A DNA stretch of 64,000 bases, taken from contig DAHUYG010000043.1 in assembly GCA_027315315.1 (NCBI GenBank), positions 1-64,000 of the forward strand, written 5' to 3'. The notes under the pieces are model-generated. The model saw only the letters and a program-made list of their open reading frames with translations, searched no databases and was not told the DNA's origin. Positions 25,860 to 34,714 of the stretch are shown in pieces (position 1 is the stretch's first letter; the number at the start of each line of letters is the position of its first letter). Made by a program: the position numbers and the translations under genes. This DNA is from Acidimicrobiaceae bacterium. Lineage in GTDB: Bacteria; Actinomycetota; Acidimicrobiia; Acidimicrobiales; RAAP-2.

Positions 25860-27845
25860 TCAGCGCGCCAGGGACTCGGCCAAGAACCGCTCGACCTCGC
25901 CCCGGTCGGTGGTGCGCCGCATCGGGGGGAGCGCGGCGAGCAGCGCCGAGCGGTATCCGGCCGTGGCGAGCCTCGAGTCGAGCACCGCGACCACGCCCCG
26001 GTCCTCGGCCGTCCTGATCAGGCGGCCGGCGCCCTGGGCGAGGAGGGTCGCCGCCCGCGCCACGTCGACCTCGGCGAAGGCGGCATCGCCGGCCCGCTCC
26101 CGTCGGGCGTCGAAGAGCGGGTCGCCGGGCCGGGGGAAGGGGAGCCGGTCGACCGTGACGAGCGAGAGCGAGCGGCCCGGGATGTCGATGCCCTGCCAGA
26201 ACCCGAGGGTGGCGAAGAGGCACGAGGACTCCTCGGCGGCGAACAGCTCGACCAGGCGGGGCTTGGGCAGCTCGCCCTGCACGAGGATGCGGAAGGGGAC
26301 CGCACCGCTGAGCGCCTTGGCCGCCGCCTCGGTCGCCCGCCGGCTGGTGAACAGGGCGAGCGTCCGCCCGCCGGCGGCGCGGATGAGCGCCTCGAGCTCG
26401 CGCAAGACGGCGGGCTCGGACTCCGGGCGCCGGCGGTCGGGGAGGTGGCGCGCCACGTAGAGGAGGGCATGGTTGGAGAAGTCGAAGGGGCTGCCGACGT
26501 CGATGCGCGTCGCCCCGTGGCCCTCGAGCCCGAGTCGGCGCTCGATCCCGGGCGGGACGGTGGCGCTCGTGAGCACGGCGGTCACCTCGCCCCAGAGCGA
26601 GGCCGCGAGCTCCGGTGCCACGTCGACGGGGGAGAGGCGGAGCACCGCGGCGCGCCGGTCGCCGTCAACCCAGGCCACCTCGCCATCGCCCGGCTCGCTC
26701 AGCCGGGCGAGATCTGAGGCGATGTGGCCGGCGGCGCTGAGCGCGCGCGGGACCGCCCCGTCGTTGTCGTGCGCGCCCTCAGCGGCGCGCAGGCGTGCGG
26801 TCAGCTCGTCGACGCGGCTGCGCGCCAGGACCAGGAGGTCGGCCACGTCGCGGTCCGGGCGCGACGCCTCGGGGCCGAGCGACAGTCGGGTGCCGGCGTG
26901 GGCCGCGAGCACCGACTGCATCCGCTCGGCGATCTGCACCACCGCGTCGGCCACGGGGGCCTCCTCGGACTCGAGCAGGGCCCGCGACGCCGCCCCGAGG
27001 GCCCGGAAGCGACCCGGTGCGAGTTCCACGCCGAGGCTCGAGGTCATGATCTCCTCGAGCTCGTGGGCCTCGTCGAAGACCACCACGTCGTGGGGCGGGA
27101 GCAGGGTGGCGCCGGCCGCGAGGTGCGATCCGTACAGGTGGGTGTTGACGACCACGACGTCGGCCGCCTCGGCGGCGTCGCGGGCGGCCTCGGCGAAGCA
27201 GCGGTTGCCCGACGGGCAGCGGAAGGCCCCGGGGCACTCGCGCGGACCGACGCTGACCGACGACCAGGCCCGCGGCGAGGGCTCGAAGGGGAGGTCGGCC
27301 CGGTCCCCCGAGCTCGTGGTGGCCGACCACCGCAGGATGCGCCGGAGCTGGGCGCCCAGCCGGCCCGAGTCGACCTCGAGGGCCGACTCGCCCTCGACCT
27401 CGCTCAGCTCGGCGAAGTGCTGCTGCTCCCGGCCCTCCTCGAGCTCGCTCAGGCGCTGGCGGCACAGGTAGTTGGACCGCCCCTTCAGGACCGCCCAGGC
27501 GAAGGGGCCCTCGACCGCCCGCTCGACGAGCGGCAGGTCCTTCCTCGCCAGCTGGTCCTGGAGGGCCTTGGTGGCGGTGGCCACGACGACGTGGCGGCCC
27601 GAGTCGACCACCGGGGCCAGGTAGGCGAGCGACTTGCCCGTCCCGGTACCGGCCTGGACCACGAGATGGGTCCCGGTGCGGATGGCCCGCGCCACGCTCG
27701 CTGCCATCTCCTCTTGGCCAGGCCGCTCCTCGCCGCCCCCCGCCATCGCGGCGACGATGCGGGCCAGCAGGCGCCGAGCGGCCCGCTCGGGGGCCTCGAC
27801 GCTTGGGGTGGTGGCGGGACGGGTCCGGTCGGCTCCCTCCTCCAC
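25860..27845 (-). CDS. dinG: ATP-dependent DNA helicase, DinG/XPD type with Fe-S cluster
   Basis: 661 residues. Walker A AGTGTGKS (65-72), DEAH at 258-261 (VVVFDEAHELEE) and later motifs (LFTSRRATEAAAKAL; LATLGFWQGIDIPG; GAGRLIRT). Four cysteines C128, C204, C210 and C216 match the 4Fe-4S domain of DinG/XPD helicases. It likely resolves R-loops or G4 structures. GTG start chosen because TACCGT sits 7 bp before it; a longer open frame upstream is antisense to uppS and rejected. Confidence 0.92.
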   Translation of the reverse strand: MEEGADRTRPATTPSVEAPERAARRLLARIVAAMAGGGEERPGQEEMAASVARAIRTGTHLVVQAGTGTGKSLAYLAPVVDSGRHVVVATATKALQDQLARKDLPLVERAVEGPFAWAVLKGRSNYLCRQRLSELEEGREQQHFAELSEVEGESALEVDSGRLGAQLRRILRWSATTSSGDRADLPFEPSPRAWSSVSVGPRECPGAFRCPSGNRCFAEAARDAAEAADVVVVNTHLYGSHLAAGATLLPPHDVVVFDEAHELEEIMTSSLGVELAPGRFRALGAASRALLESEEAPVADAVVQIAERMQSVLAAHAGTRLSLGPEASRPDRDVADLLVLARSRVDELTARLRAAEGAHDNDGAVPRALSAAGHIASDLARLSEPGDGEVAWVDGDRRAAVLRLSPVDVAPELAASLWGEVTAVLTSATVPPGIERRLGLEGHGATRIDVGSPFDFSNHALLYVARHLPDRRRPESEPAVLRELEALIRAAGGRTLALFTSRRATEAAAKALSGAVPFRILVQGELPKPRLVELFAAEESSCLFATLGFWQGIDIPGRSLSLVTVDRLPFPRPGDPLFDARRERAGDAAFAEVDVARAATLLAQGAGRLIRTAEDRGVVAVLDSRLATAGYRSALLAALPPMRRTTDRGEVERFLAESLAR

Positions 27846-27852
27846 GCGAAGG

Positions 27853-27858
27853 ACGGTA
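27853..27858 (-). promoter_or_regulatory. -10 element (TACCGT) for the dinG-like gene
   Basis: Read on the minus strand, TACCGT ends 7 bp before the GTG at 27845. Divergent partner of the uppS promoter 50 bp away. Confidence 0.45.
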
Positions 27859-27905
27859 CAGGGCGGGGGCGACCGGGCGGGCGCACGGCGGGCGAGGTCC
27901 CGGGA

Positions 27906-27911
27906 TAGTTT
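27906..27911 (+). promoter_or_regulatory. -10 element (TAGTTT) for uppS
   Basis: TAGTTT ends 6 bp before the ATG at 27918; leaderless uppS-recO transcript inferred. Confidence 0.45.
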
Positions 27912-27917
27912 CGACCC

Positions 27918-28727
27918 ATGATCCGGCGGGCGGTTCGAACGGGCGCGGCCGGGAGCCCGACCAGCGAGAACGGGGCGAGATCGTTCCTGCTCGACGGGCC
28001 GGCCGATCCGGTCCCCGCCGAGTTGGACCGGCGCAGCCTCCCGGCCCACGTCGCGTGCGTCATGGACGGCAACGGGCGCTGGGCGGCCGCCCGGGGGCTG
28101 GCCCGCACCGACGGGCACATCGCGGGCGAGGAGGCGCTGTTCAACGTGGTCGACGGCGCCCTCGAGATCGGCCTTCGCTGGCTGACCGTCTACGCCTTCA
28201 GCACGGAGAACTGGCGCCGCCCCCCCGACGAGGTCCGGTTCCTCATGAACTTCAACGAGAACCTGCTCTCGCGCCGCCGCGACGAGCTGCACCGCCGCGG
28301 GGTCCGCATCCGCTTCGCCGGCCGGGCCGACCGTCGGATCCCGAGGCACGTGCGCCGGGCCATGGACGAGGCCACCGAGCTCACGGAGCGCAACCGGACC
28401 ATGACGCTCACGCTGGCCTTCAACTACGGCGGGCGGGCCGAGATCGTCGACGCCGTGCGGGCGCTCGTCGCCGACGGGGTCTCGCCCGGCCGCGTCACCG
28501 AGAAGGCGATCGCCTCCAGGATGTACTTCCCCGACATGCCCGATCCCGACCTCGTCATCCGCACCTCGGGCGAGTTCCGGCTGTCGAACTTCTTGCTGTG
28601 GGAGCTCGCCTACAGCGAGCTCGTGTTCTCGGAGCTGTTGTGGCCCGACTTCCGCAGCGCGCATCTCTACGAGGCGATCGTCGACTTCCAGCGACGCACC
28701 CGGCGCTACGGCGGGGTCGACTCGTGA
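27918..28727 (+). CDS. uppS: Isoprenyl (undecaprenyl) diphosphate synthase
   Basis: 269 residues. cis-Prenyltransferase signature VMDGNGRWAAARGLARTDGH with catalytic D50; YAFSTENWRRPPDEVRFLM; C-terminal DLVIRTSGEFRLSNFLLWELAYSE split across the RTSGE motif. Makes the polyprenyl carrier for peptidoglycan and glycan synthesis. An extra 40 N-terminal residues precede the core. Product chain length cannot be told. GTGA overlap with the next gene. Confidence 0.95.
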   Translation: MIRRAVRTGAAGSPTSENGARSFLLDGPADPVPAELDRRSLPAHVACVMDGNGRWAAARGLARTDGHIAGEEALFNVVDGALEIGLRWLTVYAFSTENWRRPPDEVRFLMNFNENLLSRRRDELHRRGVRIRFAGRADRRIPRHVRRAMDEATELTERNRTMTLTLAFNYGGRAEIVDAVRALVADGVSPGRVTEKAIASRMYFPDMPDPDLVIRTSGEFRLSNFLLWELAYSELVFSELLWPDFRSAHLYEAIVDFQRRTRRYGGVDS

Positions 28728-28942
28728 TCTTCACGCGCATCGCCTGGGTGCTCGGCCTCGCGATCTTCGCCGCGATGTGCTGGCTCGCCGTCGACGGCTT
28801 CAAGCCGGTCGTCCCGTTCCTCGTGACCGCGGTCGTGCTCGTCGCCCTGGTGGGCGGCGGCAACGTGATCGGGGGACGCTCCTCCTACGGCGGGGGCCGG
28901 GGGGCGCAGCCGCGCGACCCGGGCGCCAGCGGCCCGCCGTGA
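28724..28942 (+). CDS. Small two-helix membrane protein of unknown function
   Basis: 72 residues. Two hydrophobic segments (IAWVLGLAIFAAMCWLAV and VVPFLVTAVVLVALVGGGNVI) are followed by a Gly/Arg-rich cytoplasmic-looking tail. GTG start overlaps the uppS stop and its stop overlaps recO, so it is a genuine operon member. No family recognised. Confidence 0.75.
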   Translation: MIFTRIAWVLGLAIFAAMCWLAVDGFKPVVPFLVTAVVLVALVGGGNVIGGRSSYGGGRGAQPRDPGASGPP

Positions 28943-29673
28943 GCCTGTACCGGGACAACGGCGTCGTCCTGCGCACCTACAAGATGGGCGAGGCCGACCG
29001 GATCGTCGTGCTCTTGACCGAGCACCACGGCAAGGTGCGGGCGGTCGCCAAGGGGGTGCGGCGGACCTCGAGCAAGTTCGGCGCCCGCCTCGAGCCGCTG
29101 TCCAATGCGGCGCTCCTCATGTGGCACGGCCGGGGTGAGCTCGACATCGTGAACCAGGCCGAGGTGATCGACCACTTCCGGCCGGTGCGCGAGGACCTGA
29201 CCAAGATGACCCAGGGCCTCTCCATGCTCGAGTCGGTCGATCAGCTGGCCCAGGAGGCCCACGCCGATCCCCGCCTCTACACGATGCTCGTCGGGGCGCT
29301 CCGGGTCCTGGCCGACGCGGGCGGCGACTCGAGCCTCGTGCCCGCCGCCTTCTTCTTGAAGGCCCTCGTCTTGGAGGGCGCCGCACCCGTCCTTGGGGGG
29401 TGTGGGTCCTGCGGTCGCCCCGACACCGAGGTCGAGCTCGTCGCCTTCGACCTCCTCGAGGGCGGCGCGCTCTGTCGCAGCTGCCGGCGCGGCCGACCGA
29501 TCAGCGAGGACGCGCTCGTCTTGATGCGGCGGATCCTGGGCGGCGAGCTCGCCACGGCGCTGAGGGAGCGCGCGCCGGCTGGCGCGCCCGAGGTCGTGGC
29601 GCTCGCCACCGAGGCGATGGAGTCCCACCTCGATCGCCGCCTGCGCACCGTGCACAGCGCGTACGGGCTCTGA
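28939..29673 (+). CDS. recO: DNA repair protein RecO
   Basis: 244 residues. N-terminal OB fold (LYRDNGVVLRTYKMGEADRIVVLLT), KGVRRTSSKFGARLEPLS, helical region, and a zinc finger with CGSCGR and CRSC pairs (about residues 155-182). RecO loads RecA onto SSB-coated DNA with RecR. GTG start overlaps the previous stop. Sits eight bases ahead of a GNAT gene. Confidence 0.94.
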   Translation: MSLYRDNGVVLRTYKMGEADRIVVLLTEHHGKVRAVAKGVRRTSSKFGARLEPLSNAALLMWHGRGELDIVNQAEVIDHFRPVREDLTKMTQGLSMLESVDQLAQEAHADPRLYTMLVGALRVLADAGGDSSLVPAAFFLKALVLEGAAPVLGGCGSCGRPDTEVELVAFDLLEGGALCRSCRRGRPISEDALVLMRRILGGELATALRERAPAGAPEVVALATEAMESHLDRRLRTVHSAYGL

Positions 29674-29680
29674 TCGGCGA

Positions 29681-30202
29681 GTGGCACCCGGCACGCCCAA
29701 CGTCGCGCTCGTCGCCTGGGCCGAGGGCGACGCTCCGCTGCTTGAGCGCCTCCTCGGCGACCCCTCCATGATGGAGCACCTGGGAGGCCCCGAGAGCGCC
29801 GAGCAGATCGAGGGCCGGCACCGCCGCTACGCCGCGGACCCCGGGCGCCTGTACAAGGTGGTCGCCGACGGGGAGGACGCCGGCTGGGTCGGCTACTGGG
29901 AGCGGGCCTGGCGCGGCGAAACGGTCTTCGAGATGGGCTGGGCCGCGCCGCCCGAGCACCAGGGCCGGGGGGTCGCCTCGCAGGCCGTCGGCCTGACCCT
30001 CGCGAGGGGATGCGCAAAGGAGGTGCCGAGGCACCCGGTGCACGCCTTCTCGAACCTCGACAACGCTGCGTCCAACGCGCTCTGTCGGCGGGCCGGCTTC
30101 AGGCTCCTCGGCCCGTGCCGGTTCGAGTACCCGCCCGGTCGATGGATCGAGTGCAACGACTGGGTGATGGACCGCTCCGGGTGGATGGCCGCCTCGCCGT
30201 GA
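29681..30202 (+). CDS. GNAT family N-acetyltransferase (RimJ/RimL-like)
   Basis: 173 residues. VFEMGWAAPPEHQGRGVASQAVGLTL holds the acetyl-CoA loop (QGRGVA), followed by VHAFSNLDNAASNALCRRAGF typical of the RimJ/RimL-like branch that can act on protein N-termini or small molecules. GTG start. Stop overlaps hemW by four bases. Confidence 0.87.
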   Translation: MAPGTPNVALVAWAEGDAPLLERLLGDPSMMEHLGGPESAEQIEGRHRRYAADPGRLYKVVADGEDAGWVGYWERAWRGETVFEMGWAAPPEHQGRGVASQAVGLTLARGCAKEVPRHPVHAFSNLDNAASNALCRRAGFRLLGPCRFEYPPGRWIECNDWVMDRSGWMAASP

Positions 30203-31314
30203 GCGGCCTCGGCGTGTACCTGCACGTGCCGTTCTGCCGGCGGCGATGCGACTACTGCGCGTTCGCGACCTACACCGATCGGGACCACCTGCTCGGGGCG
30301 TACGCGGCGGCGCTTCGCGACGACGTCGGCCGGGCGGTCGCCGAGGGCGCCCTCGTCGCGGCCGCCGCGGTGTTCGTGGGCGGGGGCACCCCCTCGCGCC
30401 TGCCCGCGGAGGAGCTCTGCTCGGTCCTCGCCGCCATCCCGAGGGCCCCGGGCGCCGAGGTGAGCGTCGAGTGCAACCCCGAGGACGTGACGCCCGGGCG
30501 CCTGGCCGCCTACCGCGACGCCGGGGTGAGCCGCATCTCGCTCGGCGTCCAGGCCCGGGCGCCCCACGTGCTCGCCTCGCTCGGGCGGCACCACGCCTGG
30601 GAGGAGGCCGTGGCGGCGGCCGGGCTCGTCGCAGCGGCCGGCTTCTCCAGCTGGAACGTCGATCTCATCTACGGCGCCGCCGCCGAGAGCGACGAGGACT
30701 GGGCCGACGCCCTGGCAGGCGTGCTCGGCCTGCCCGAGGCGCCGCCGCACCTGAGCGCGTACGCGCTGACGGTCGAGCCGGGGACCCCGCTGGCCGCGGA
30801 CCCCTCCCGCCACCCCGACGACGACGTCCAGGCCCGCCGCTACGCGCTGGCCGACGAGGTCCTCTCGGGCGCCGGGTACCGGTGGGAGGAGATCTCCAAC
30901 TGGGCCCGGCCGGGTCACCGCTGCGCCTACAACAACATCGCCTGGGCGGGCGGGGACTACCTCGGCTTCGGCTCGGCGGCCCACTCGCATCGCGACGGGC
31001 GGCGCTGGTGGAACGTGCGCACGCCCGAGCGATACGTGGCCGCGGTGGATTCGGGGCGATCCCCGGTGCGCGGCGAGGAGCTGCTCGGTCCCGAGCAGCG
31101 GGCCTTCGAGCGCCTGGCCCTCGCGTTGCGCACCGCATCGGGGGTTCCCGCCTCGGCCCTCGAGTGGGCGCCCGGGCTCGACGGGCTCGTCGAGCGGCGC
31201 GCCGGCCGCTTCGTGCTCACCGTCGCCGGCCGGATGCTCGCGAGCGAGGTGTCGATGCGGCTGCGCCCGCTTTCCGAGGGGCATCCCGGGCCAGCCGGTA
31301 TCCTGCCCCGATGA
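30199..31314 (+). CDS. hemW: Radical SAM heme chaperone HemW (coproporphyrinogen III oxidase-like)
   Basis: 371 residues. The cluster motif is C13-x3-C17-x2-C20 (VPFCRRRCDYCAF), followed by GGGTPSRLP, VECNPEDVT, RISLGVQA and NVDLIYG. The CxxxCxxC followed by AF rather than the HemN CxC pattern indicates HemW. It binds heme and hands it to respiratory enzymes. GTG start; the end overlaps glyS (ATGA). Confidence 0.92.
   Translation: MSGLGVYLHVPFCRRRCDYCAFATYTDRDHLLGAYAAALRDDVGRAVAEGALVAAAAVFVGGGTPSRLPAEELCSVLAAIPRAPGAEVSVECNPEDVTPGRLAAYRDAGVSRISLGVQARAPHVLASLGRHHAWEEAVAAAGLVAAAGFSSWNVDLIYGAAAESDEDWADALAGVLGLPEAPPHLSAYALTVEPGTPLAADPSRHPDDDVQARRYALADEVLSGAGYRWEEISNWARPGHRCAYNNIAWAGGDYLGFGSAAHSHRDGRRWWNVRTPERYVAAVDSGRSPVRGEELLGPEQRAFERLALALRTASGVPASALEWAPGLDGLVERRAGRFVLTVAGRMLASEVSMRLRPLSEGHPGPAGILPR
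31299..31304 (+). promoter_or_regulatory. -10 element (TATCCT) for glyS
   Basis: TATCCT lies inside the hemW end and stops 6 bp before the ATG at 31311, giving glyS a possible leaderless promoter of its own. Confidence 0.4.
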
Positions 31315-32639
31315 CCTCGGGCGCTGCGTCGGGTGCGCCGGCACGCGATCTCATGGAGAAGGTCGTCAACCTCGCAAAGCGCCGCGGGTTGATCTTCCCC
31401 TCGGCCGAAATCTACGGGGGGTTCCGGTCGACCTACGACTACGGCCCCCTCGGGGTCAACATGCTGCGCAACGTGAAGGACGCCTGGTGGCGCTCCATGG
31501 TGGTGATGCGCGACGACGTCGTCGGGATCGACGCCGCCATCCTGTCGCCGGCCGCCGTCTGGGCGGCCTCGGGCCACCTCGAGAACTTCACCGACCCCCT
31601 GGTCGACTGCCGCAACTGCCACGAGCGCTGGCGGGCCGACAAGATCGAGGGCGTCTGCCCGAACTGCGGGTCGACCGACTTCACCGAGCCGCGGTCGTTC
31701 AACCTCATGTTCAAGACCCACGCCGGGCCGGTCGAGAGCGAGGGCACGGTCGCCTACCTGCGCCCCGAGACCGCCCAGGGCATGTTCACCAACTTCGCCA
31801 ACGTGCTCACGACGACCCGCAAGAAGCCCCCCTTCGGGATCGCCCAGGTCGGCAAGTCCTTCCGCAACGAGATCACGCCCCAGAACTTCGTCTTTCGGAC
31901 CCGCGAGTTCGAGCAGATGGAGATGGAGTACTTCGTGCCGCCGGCCGAGGCCGCCAAGTGGTTCGACTACTGGGTGGAGACCCGCGTCGCATGGTTCTTG
32001 GACCTCGGGATGCCCGAGCACCTGCTGCGGGTCCGCCGCCACGAGCCCGACGAGCTGTCGCACTACTCGTCGCAGACCGTCGACCTGGAATTCCTCTTCC
32101 CCTGGGGCTGGGACGAGCTCGAGGGCATCGCCAACCGGGGTGACTTCGACCTCCAGGCACACGCCCGCGCCTCGGGCGAGCGCCTGGAGTACTTCGAGCA
32201 ATCGACCGGCGAGCGCTACGTCCCCCACGTGATCGAGCCCGCCCTCGGGGCGACCCGGGCGATGATGGCGTTCCTCCTCGCCTCCTACGACGAGGACGAG
32301 GTGGCGGGGGAGAGCCGGACGGTGCTGCACCTCGACTGGCGCCTCGCGCCGATCCAGGTCGCCGTGCTGCCGCTGTCGAGGAAGGAGGAGCTCGACGGGC
32401 TGTCGCGTCAGGTCCTCGGGATGCTCCAGCCCCACTACATGTGCGACTTCGACACCACCCAGTCGATCGGGCGCCGCTACCGTCGCCAGGACGAGGTCGG
32501 GACGCCGTGGTGCGTCACCATCGACTTCGATTCCCTCGTCGATCGGGCGGTGACCGTGCGAGACCGCGACACGACCGAGCAGGTGCGTGTCCCGATCGAC
32601 GGGCTGCTGGCCGAGCTCGCCTCGAGGAGGGGCGCCTAA
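31311..32639 (+). CDS. glyS: Glycyl-tRNA synthetase (single-chain, alpha2 type)
   Basis: 442 residues. Class II synthetase: RGLIFPSAEIYGGFRSTYDYGPLG start, a zinc-knuckle-like insert (CRNCHERW and CPNCGSTDF), motif 2 FRNEITPQNFVFRTREFEQ, motif 3 GWDELEGIANRGDFDL and EPALGATRAMMAFLL, then the anticodon-binding domain. This is the eukaryote/archaea-like homodimer rather than glyQ/glyS alpha-beta. Followed by a 139-bp gap and the convergent ABC genes. Confidence 0.96.
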   Translation: MTSGAASGAPARDLMEKVVNLAKRRGLIFPSAEIYGGFRSTYDYGPLGVNMLRNVKDAWWRSMVVMRDDVVGIDAAILSPAAVWAASGHLENFTDPLVDCRNCHERWRADKIEGVCPNCGSTDFTEPRSFNLMFKTHAGPVESEGTVAYLRPETAQGMFTNFANVLTTTRKKPPFGIAQVGKSFRNEITPQNFVFRTREFEQMEMEYFVPPAEAAKWFDYWVETRVAWFLDLGMPEHLLRVRRHEPDELSHYSSQTVDLEFLFPWGWDELEGIANRGDFDLQAHARASGERLEYFEQSTGERYVPHVIEPALGATRAMMAFLLASYDEDEVAGESRTVLHLDWRLAPIQVAVLPLSRKEELDGLSRQVLGMLQPHYMCDFDTTQSIGRRYRRQDEVGTPWCVTIDFDSLVDRAVTVRDRDTTEQVRVPIDGLLAELASRRGA

Positions 32640-32778
32640 CCGGACCCTCGGGCCCGATCCCGGCCAGAGGACCCCGCCGTCCCGTCCGGCGCGGCCCGAA
32701 TCACGATTCGGCGCACCGCTGGCCGCCGGCTCTGCACGCTCGCCCGGCGCGACGGCGACGACCAGCGGCGCCCCCGGC

Positions 32779-33603
32779 TCAGGCGATTCGCGTGTAGCGC
32801 CGCACCGCCAGTGGCGCGAGCACGGCCACCAGTCCGAAGCTCCACGCGAGGGCCACGAGCACGTGGGTCTCGGTCGGACCGCCGTCCATGAGGGCCCGGC
32901 AGGCGTCGACGACCGCGCTCACCGGTTGGTTCTTGGCGAAGGCCTGCAGCCAGCCGGGCATGCTCCCGACCGGCACGAAGGCCGAGGAGGCGAAGGTGAA
33001 GGGCAAGAGGATGGGGATGGTGGCCAGCTGCGCGGTCTCGGGGTTGCGCACGAGCAAACCGACGAGTGCGAACCCCCAGCTGAGCGCCCACGAGAAGAGG
33101 AGCAGGAGCCCGAAGCCGGCCAGGAACCCGAGCGCGCTCGTCTGCACCCGGAAGCCGACAGCGAAGCCGAGCGCGGTCATCAAGGCGACCGAGAACACGT
33201 TGCGGGTGAGATCCGACACCGTCCGGCCGGTCACCACCGCCGAGCGCGCCATGGGGAGCGCCCTGAAGCGCTCGATGACGCCCTTCTGGAGGTCCTCGGC
33301 CATCCCGATCGCCGAGACCATGGCGCCGAAGCTGACGGTCTGGACGAAGATGCCGGGCATGAGGAAGTCGACGTAGGAGCCGTGCACGCCGGCGATCGCC
33401 CCGCCGAACACGTAGCGGAAGAGCAAGACGAGCAGCATCGGCTGGATCGCCGAGAACACGATCGACTCGGGCATCCGCACCATGGAGGCCAAGAACCGCC
33501 ATGCGATGGTGAGGGTGTCGTCGGCCAGCCACCGGAGGCGCTCGAGGCGGGGCGTCGGGCCGAGGGCCGCCGCGAGGTCGCTCGGTGCCGTGGCGCTCGT
33601 CAT
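32779..33603 (-). CDS. ABC-2 type transporter permease (DrrB-like)
   Basis: 274 residues with about six membrane segments (for example PMLLVLLFRYVFGG, FLMPGIFVQTVSFG, ALGFLAGFGLLLLFSWALSW). EDLQKGVIERFRALPMARSAVVTGR is the family's conserved cytoplasmic loop. Its ATG overlaps the upstream ATPase stop by four bases (ATGA), so the two form one exporter of the daunorubicin-resistance type. Substrate unknown. Confidence 0.92.
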   Translation of the reverse strand: MTSATAPSDLAAALGPTPRLERLRWLADDTLTIAWRFLASMVRMPESIVFSAIQPMLLVLLFRYVFGGAIAGVHGSYVDFLMPGIFVQTVSFGAMVSAIGMAEDLQKGVIERFRALPMARSAVVTGRTVSDLTRNVFSVALMTALGFAVGFRVQTSALGFLAGFGLLLLFSWALSWGFALVGLLVRNPETAQLATIPILLPFTFASSAFVPVGSMPGWLQAFAKNQPVSAVVDACRALMDGGPTETHVLVALAWSFGLVAVLAPLAVRRYTRIA

Positions 33604-34592
33604 GTCGCGGCCGGCGCCGCCGCCAGGGGTCGGGCCCCCGGCTCGGCCTCGGCCTTGCGCCCGGTCAGGCGGAGGAAGACGTCGTCGAGGCTCGGCTGGC
33701 GCAGCTCGAGTCCGAGCACCGCGATGCCCGCGGCGTCGAGGGCCCGCATGGCCTCGCTGCCGGCCCTCGGGCCGTTGTCCACGTTGAGCTCGACCACGTG
33801 GTCCTCGACCGTCGGCGGCCGGCTCCCCACCGTCTCGAGCAGCGCCGCGGCGTCCCGGGCCCGCTCGTGGTCCTCGAGCGTGACGAGGAGCACGGTCGCG
33901 CCGAGCTCGGCCTTGAGCGCAGCCGGTGTGCCCTCGGCGATGACCCGGCCGTGGTCGACGACGATCACCCTGTCGGCCAGCCGGTCCGCCTCCTCCAGGT
34001 ACTGGGTGGTGAGGAGCACCGTCGTGCCGGCCCGGGCCAGACGCTCGGTCCAGGTCCACATGTCCTGGCGGGTGTGGGGGTCGAGGCCCGTCGTCGGCTC
34101 GTCGAAGAACAGGACGGGGGGCTGGGCGACCAGCGCCGCCGCCAGGTCGAGCCGCCGGCGCATGCCGCCCGAGTAGGTCTTGAGCGGGCGGGTGGCAGCG
34201 TGGGTGAGCTCGAACTGCTCGAGGAGCTCGTCGGCCCGGCGCCGGGCCGGTCCCCGCCCCATGTGGCTGAGCCGCCCGATCATCTGCAGGTTCTGGCGGC
34301 CCGAGAGGTTCTCGTCGACCGCGGCGTTCTGCCCGGCCAGGCCGATGATGCGACGGACGGCGGCCGGATCGCCCCCGACGTCGATGCCGAGGATGGCGGC
34401 GCGCCCCGAATCGGGGCGGATCACGGTCGAGAGGATCCGCACGGCGGTCGTCTTGCCGGCACCGTTTGGGCCGAGCACCCCCAAGATGGTGCCCGTCCCG
34501 GCCTCGAAGCTGAGGCCGTCGAGGGCGCGGACCCGGCCCCTGGCGAAGACCTTGACGAGGTCGTGCACCTCGATCGCCGGCCGTTCGGGCAC
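33600..34592 (-). CDS. ABC transporter ATP-binding protein (DrrA-like)
   Basis: 330 residues. Walker A GPNGAGKTT (41-49), Q-loop GLAGQNAAVDENLSG, signature YSGGMRRRLDLA near residue 138, Walker B PPVLFFDEPTTGLDP, H-loop VLLTTQYLEEA. The long C-terminal domain (VEDHVVELNVDNGP to LRQPSLDDVFLRLTG) marks the DrrA subfamily. Partner of the permease just downstream; divergent from ppdK. Confidence 0.93.
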   Translation of the reverse strand: MPERPAIEVHDLVKVFARGRVRALDGLSFEAGTGTILGVLGPNGAGKTTAVRILSTVIRPDSGRAAILGIDVGGDPAAVRRIIGLAGQNAAVDENLSGRQNLQMIGRLSHMGRGPARRRADELLEQFELTHAATRPLKTYSGGMRRRLDLAAALVAQPPVLFFDEPTTGLDPHTRQDMWTWTERLARAGTTVLLTTQYLEEADRLADRVIVVDHGRVIAEGTPAALKAELGATVLLVTLEDHERARDAAALLETVGSRPPTVEDHVVELNVDNGPRAGSEAMRALDAAGIAVLGLELRQPSLDDVFLRLTGRKAEAEPGARPLAAAPAAT

Positions 34593-34671
34593 CGCCTGAG
34601 ACTACGGCCGGGCGCCCGTCGACCCGCAACACGACCGGCCGGTCGCTCCGGTTGGGTCGTTGGGGGCCCGG

Positions 34672-34677
34672 TAAGGT
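34672..34677 (+). promoter_or_regulatory. -10 element (TAAGGT) for ppdK, leadered transcript
   Basis: TAAGGT lies 37 bp before the ATG at 34715, leaving room for a roughly 30-nt leader with the ribosome site GACGAGGAGA (34701-34710). This contrasts with the leaderless pattern of most neighbours. Confidence 0.45.
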
Positions 34678-34714
34678 GAACGATCCCGGCCGGGCAGCCA
34701 GACGAGGAGATCCG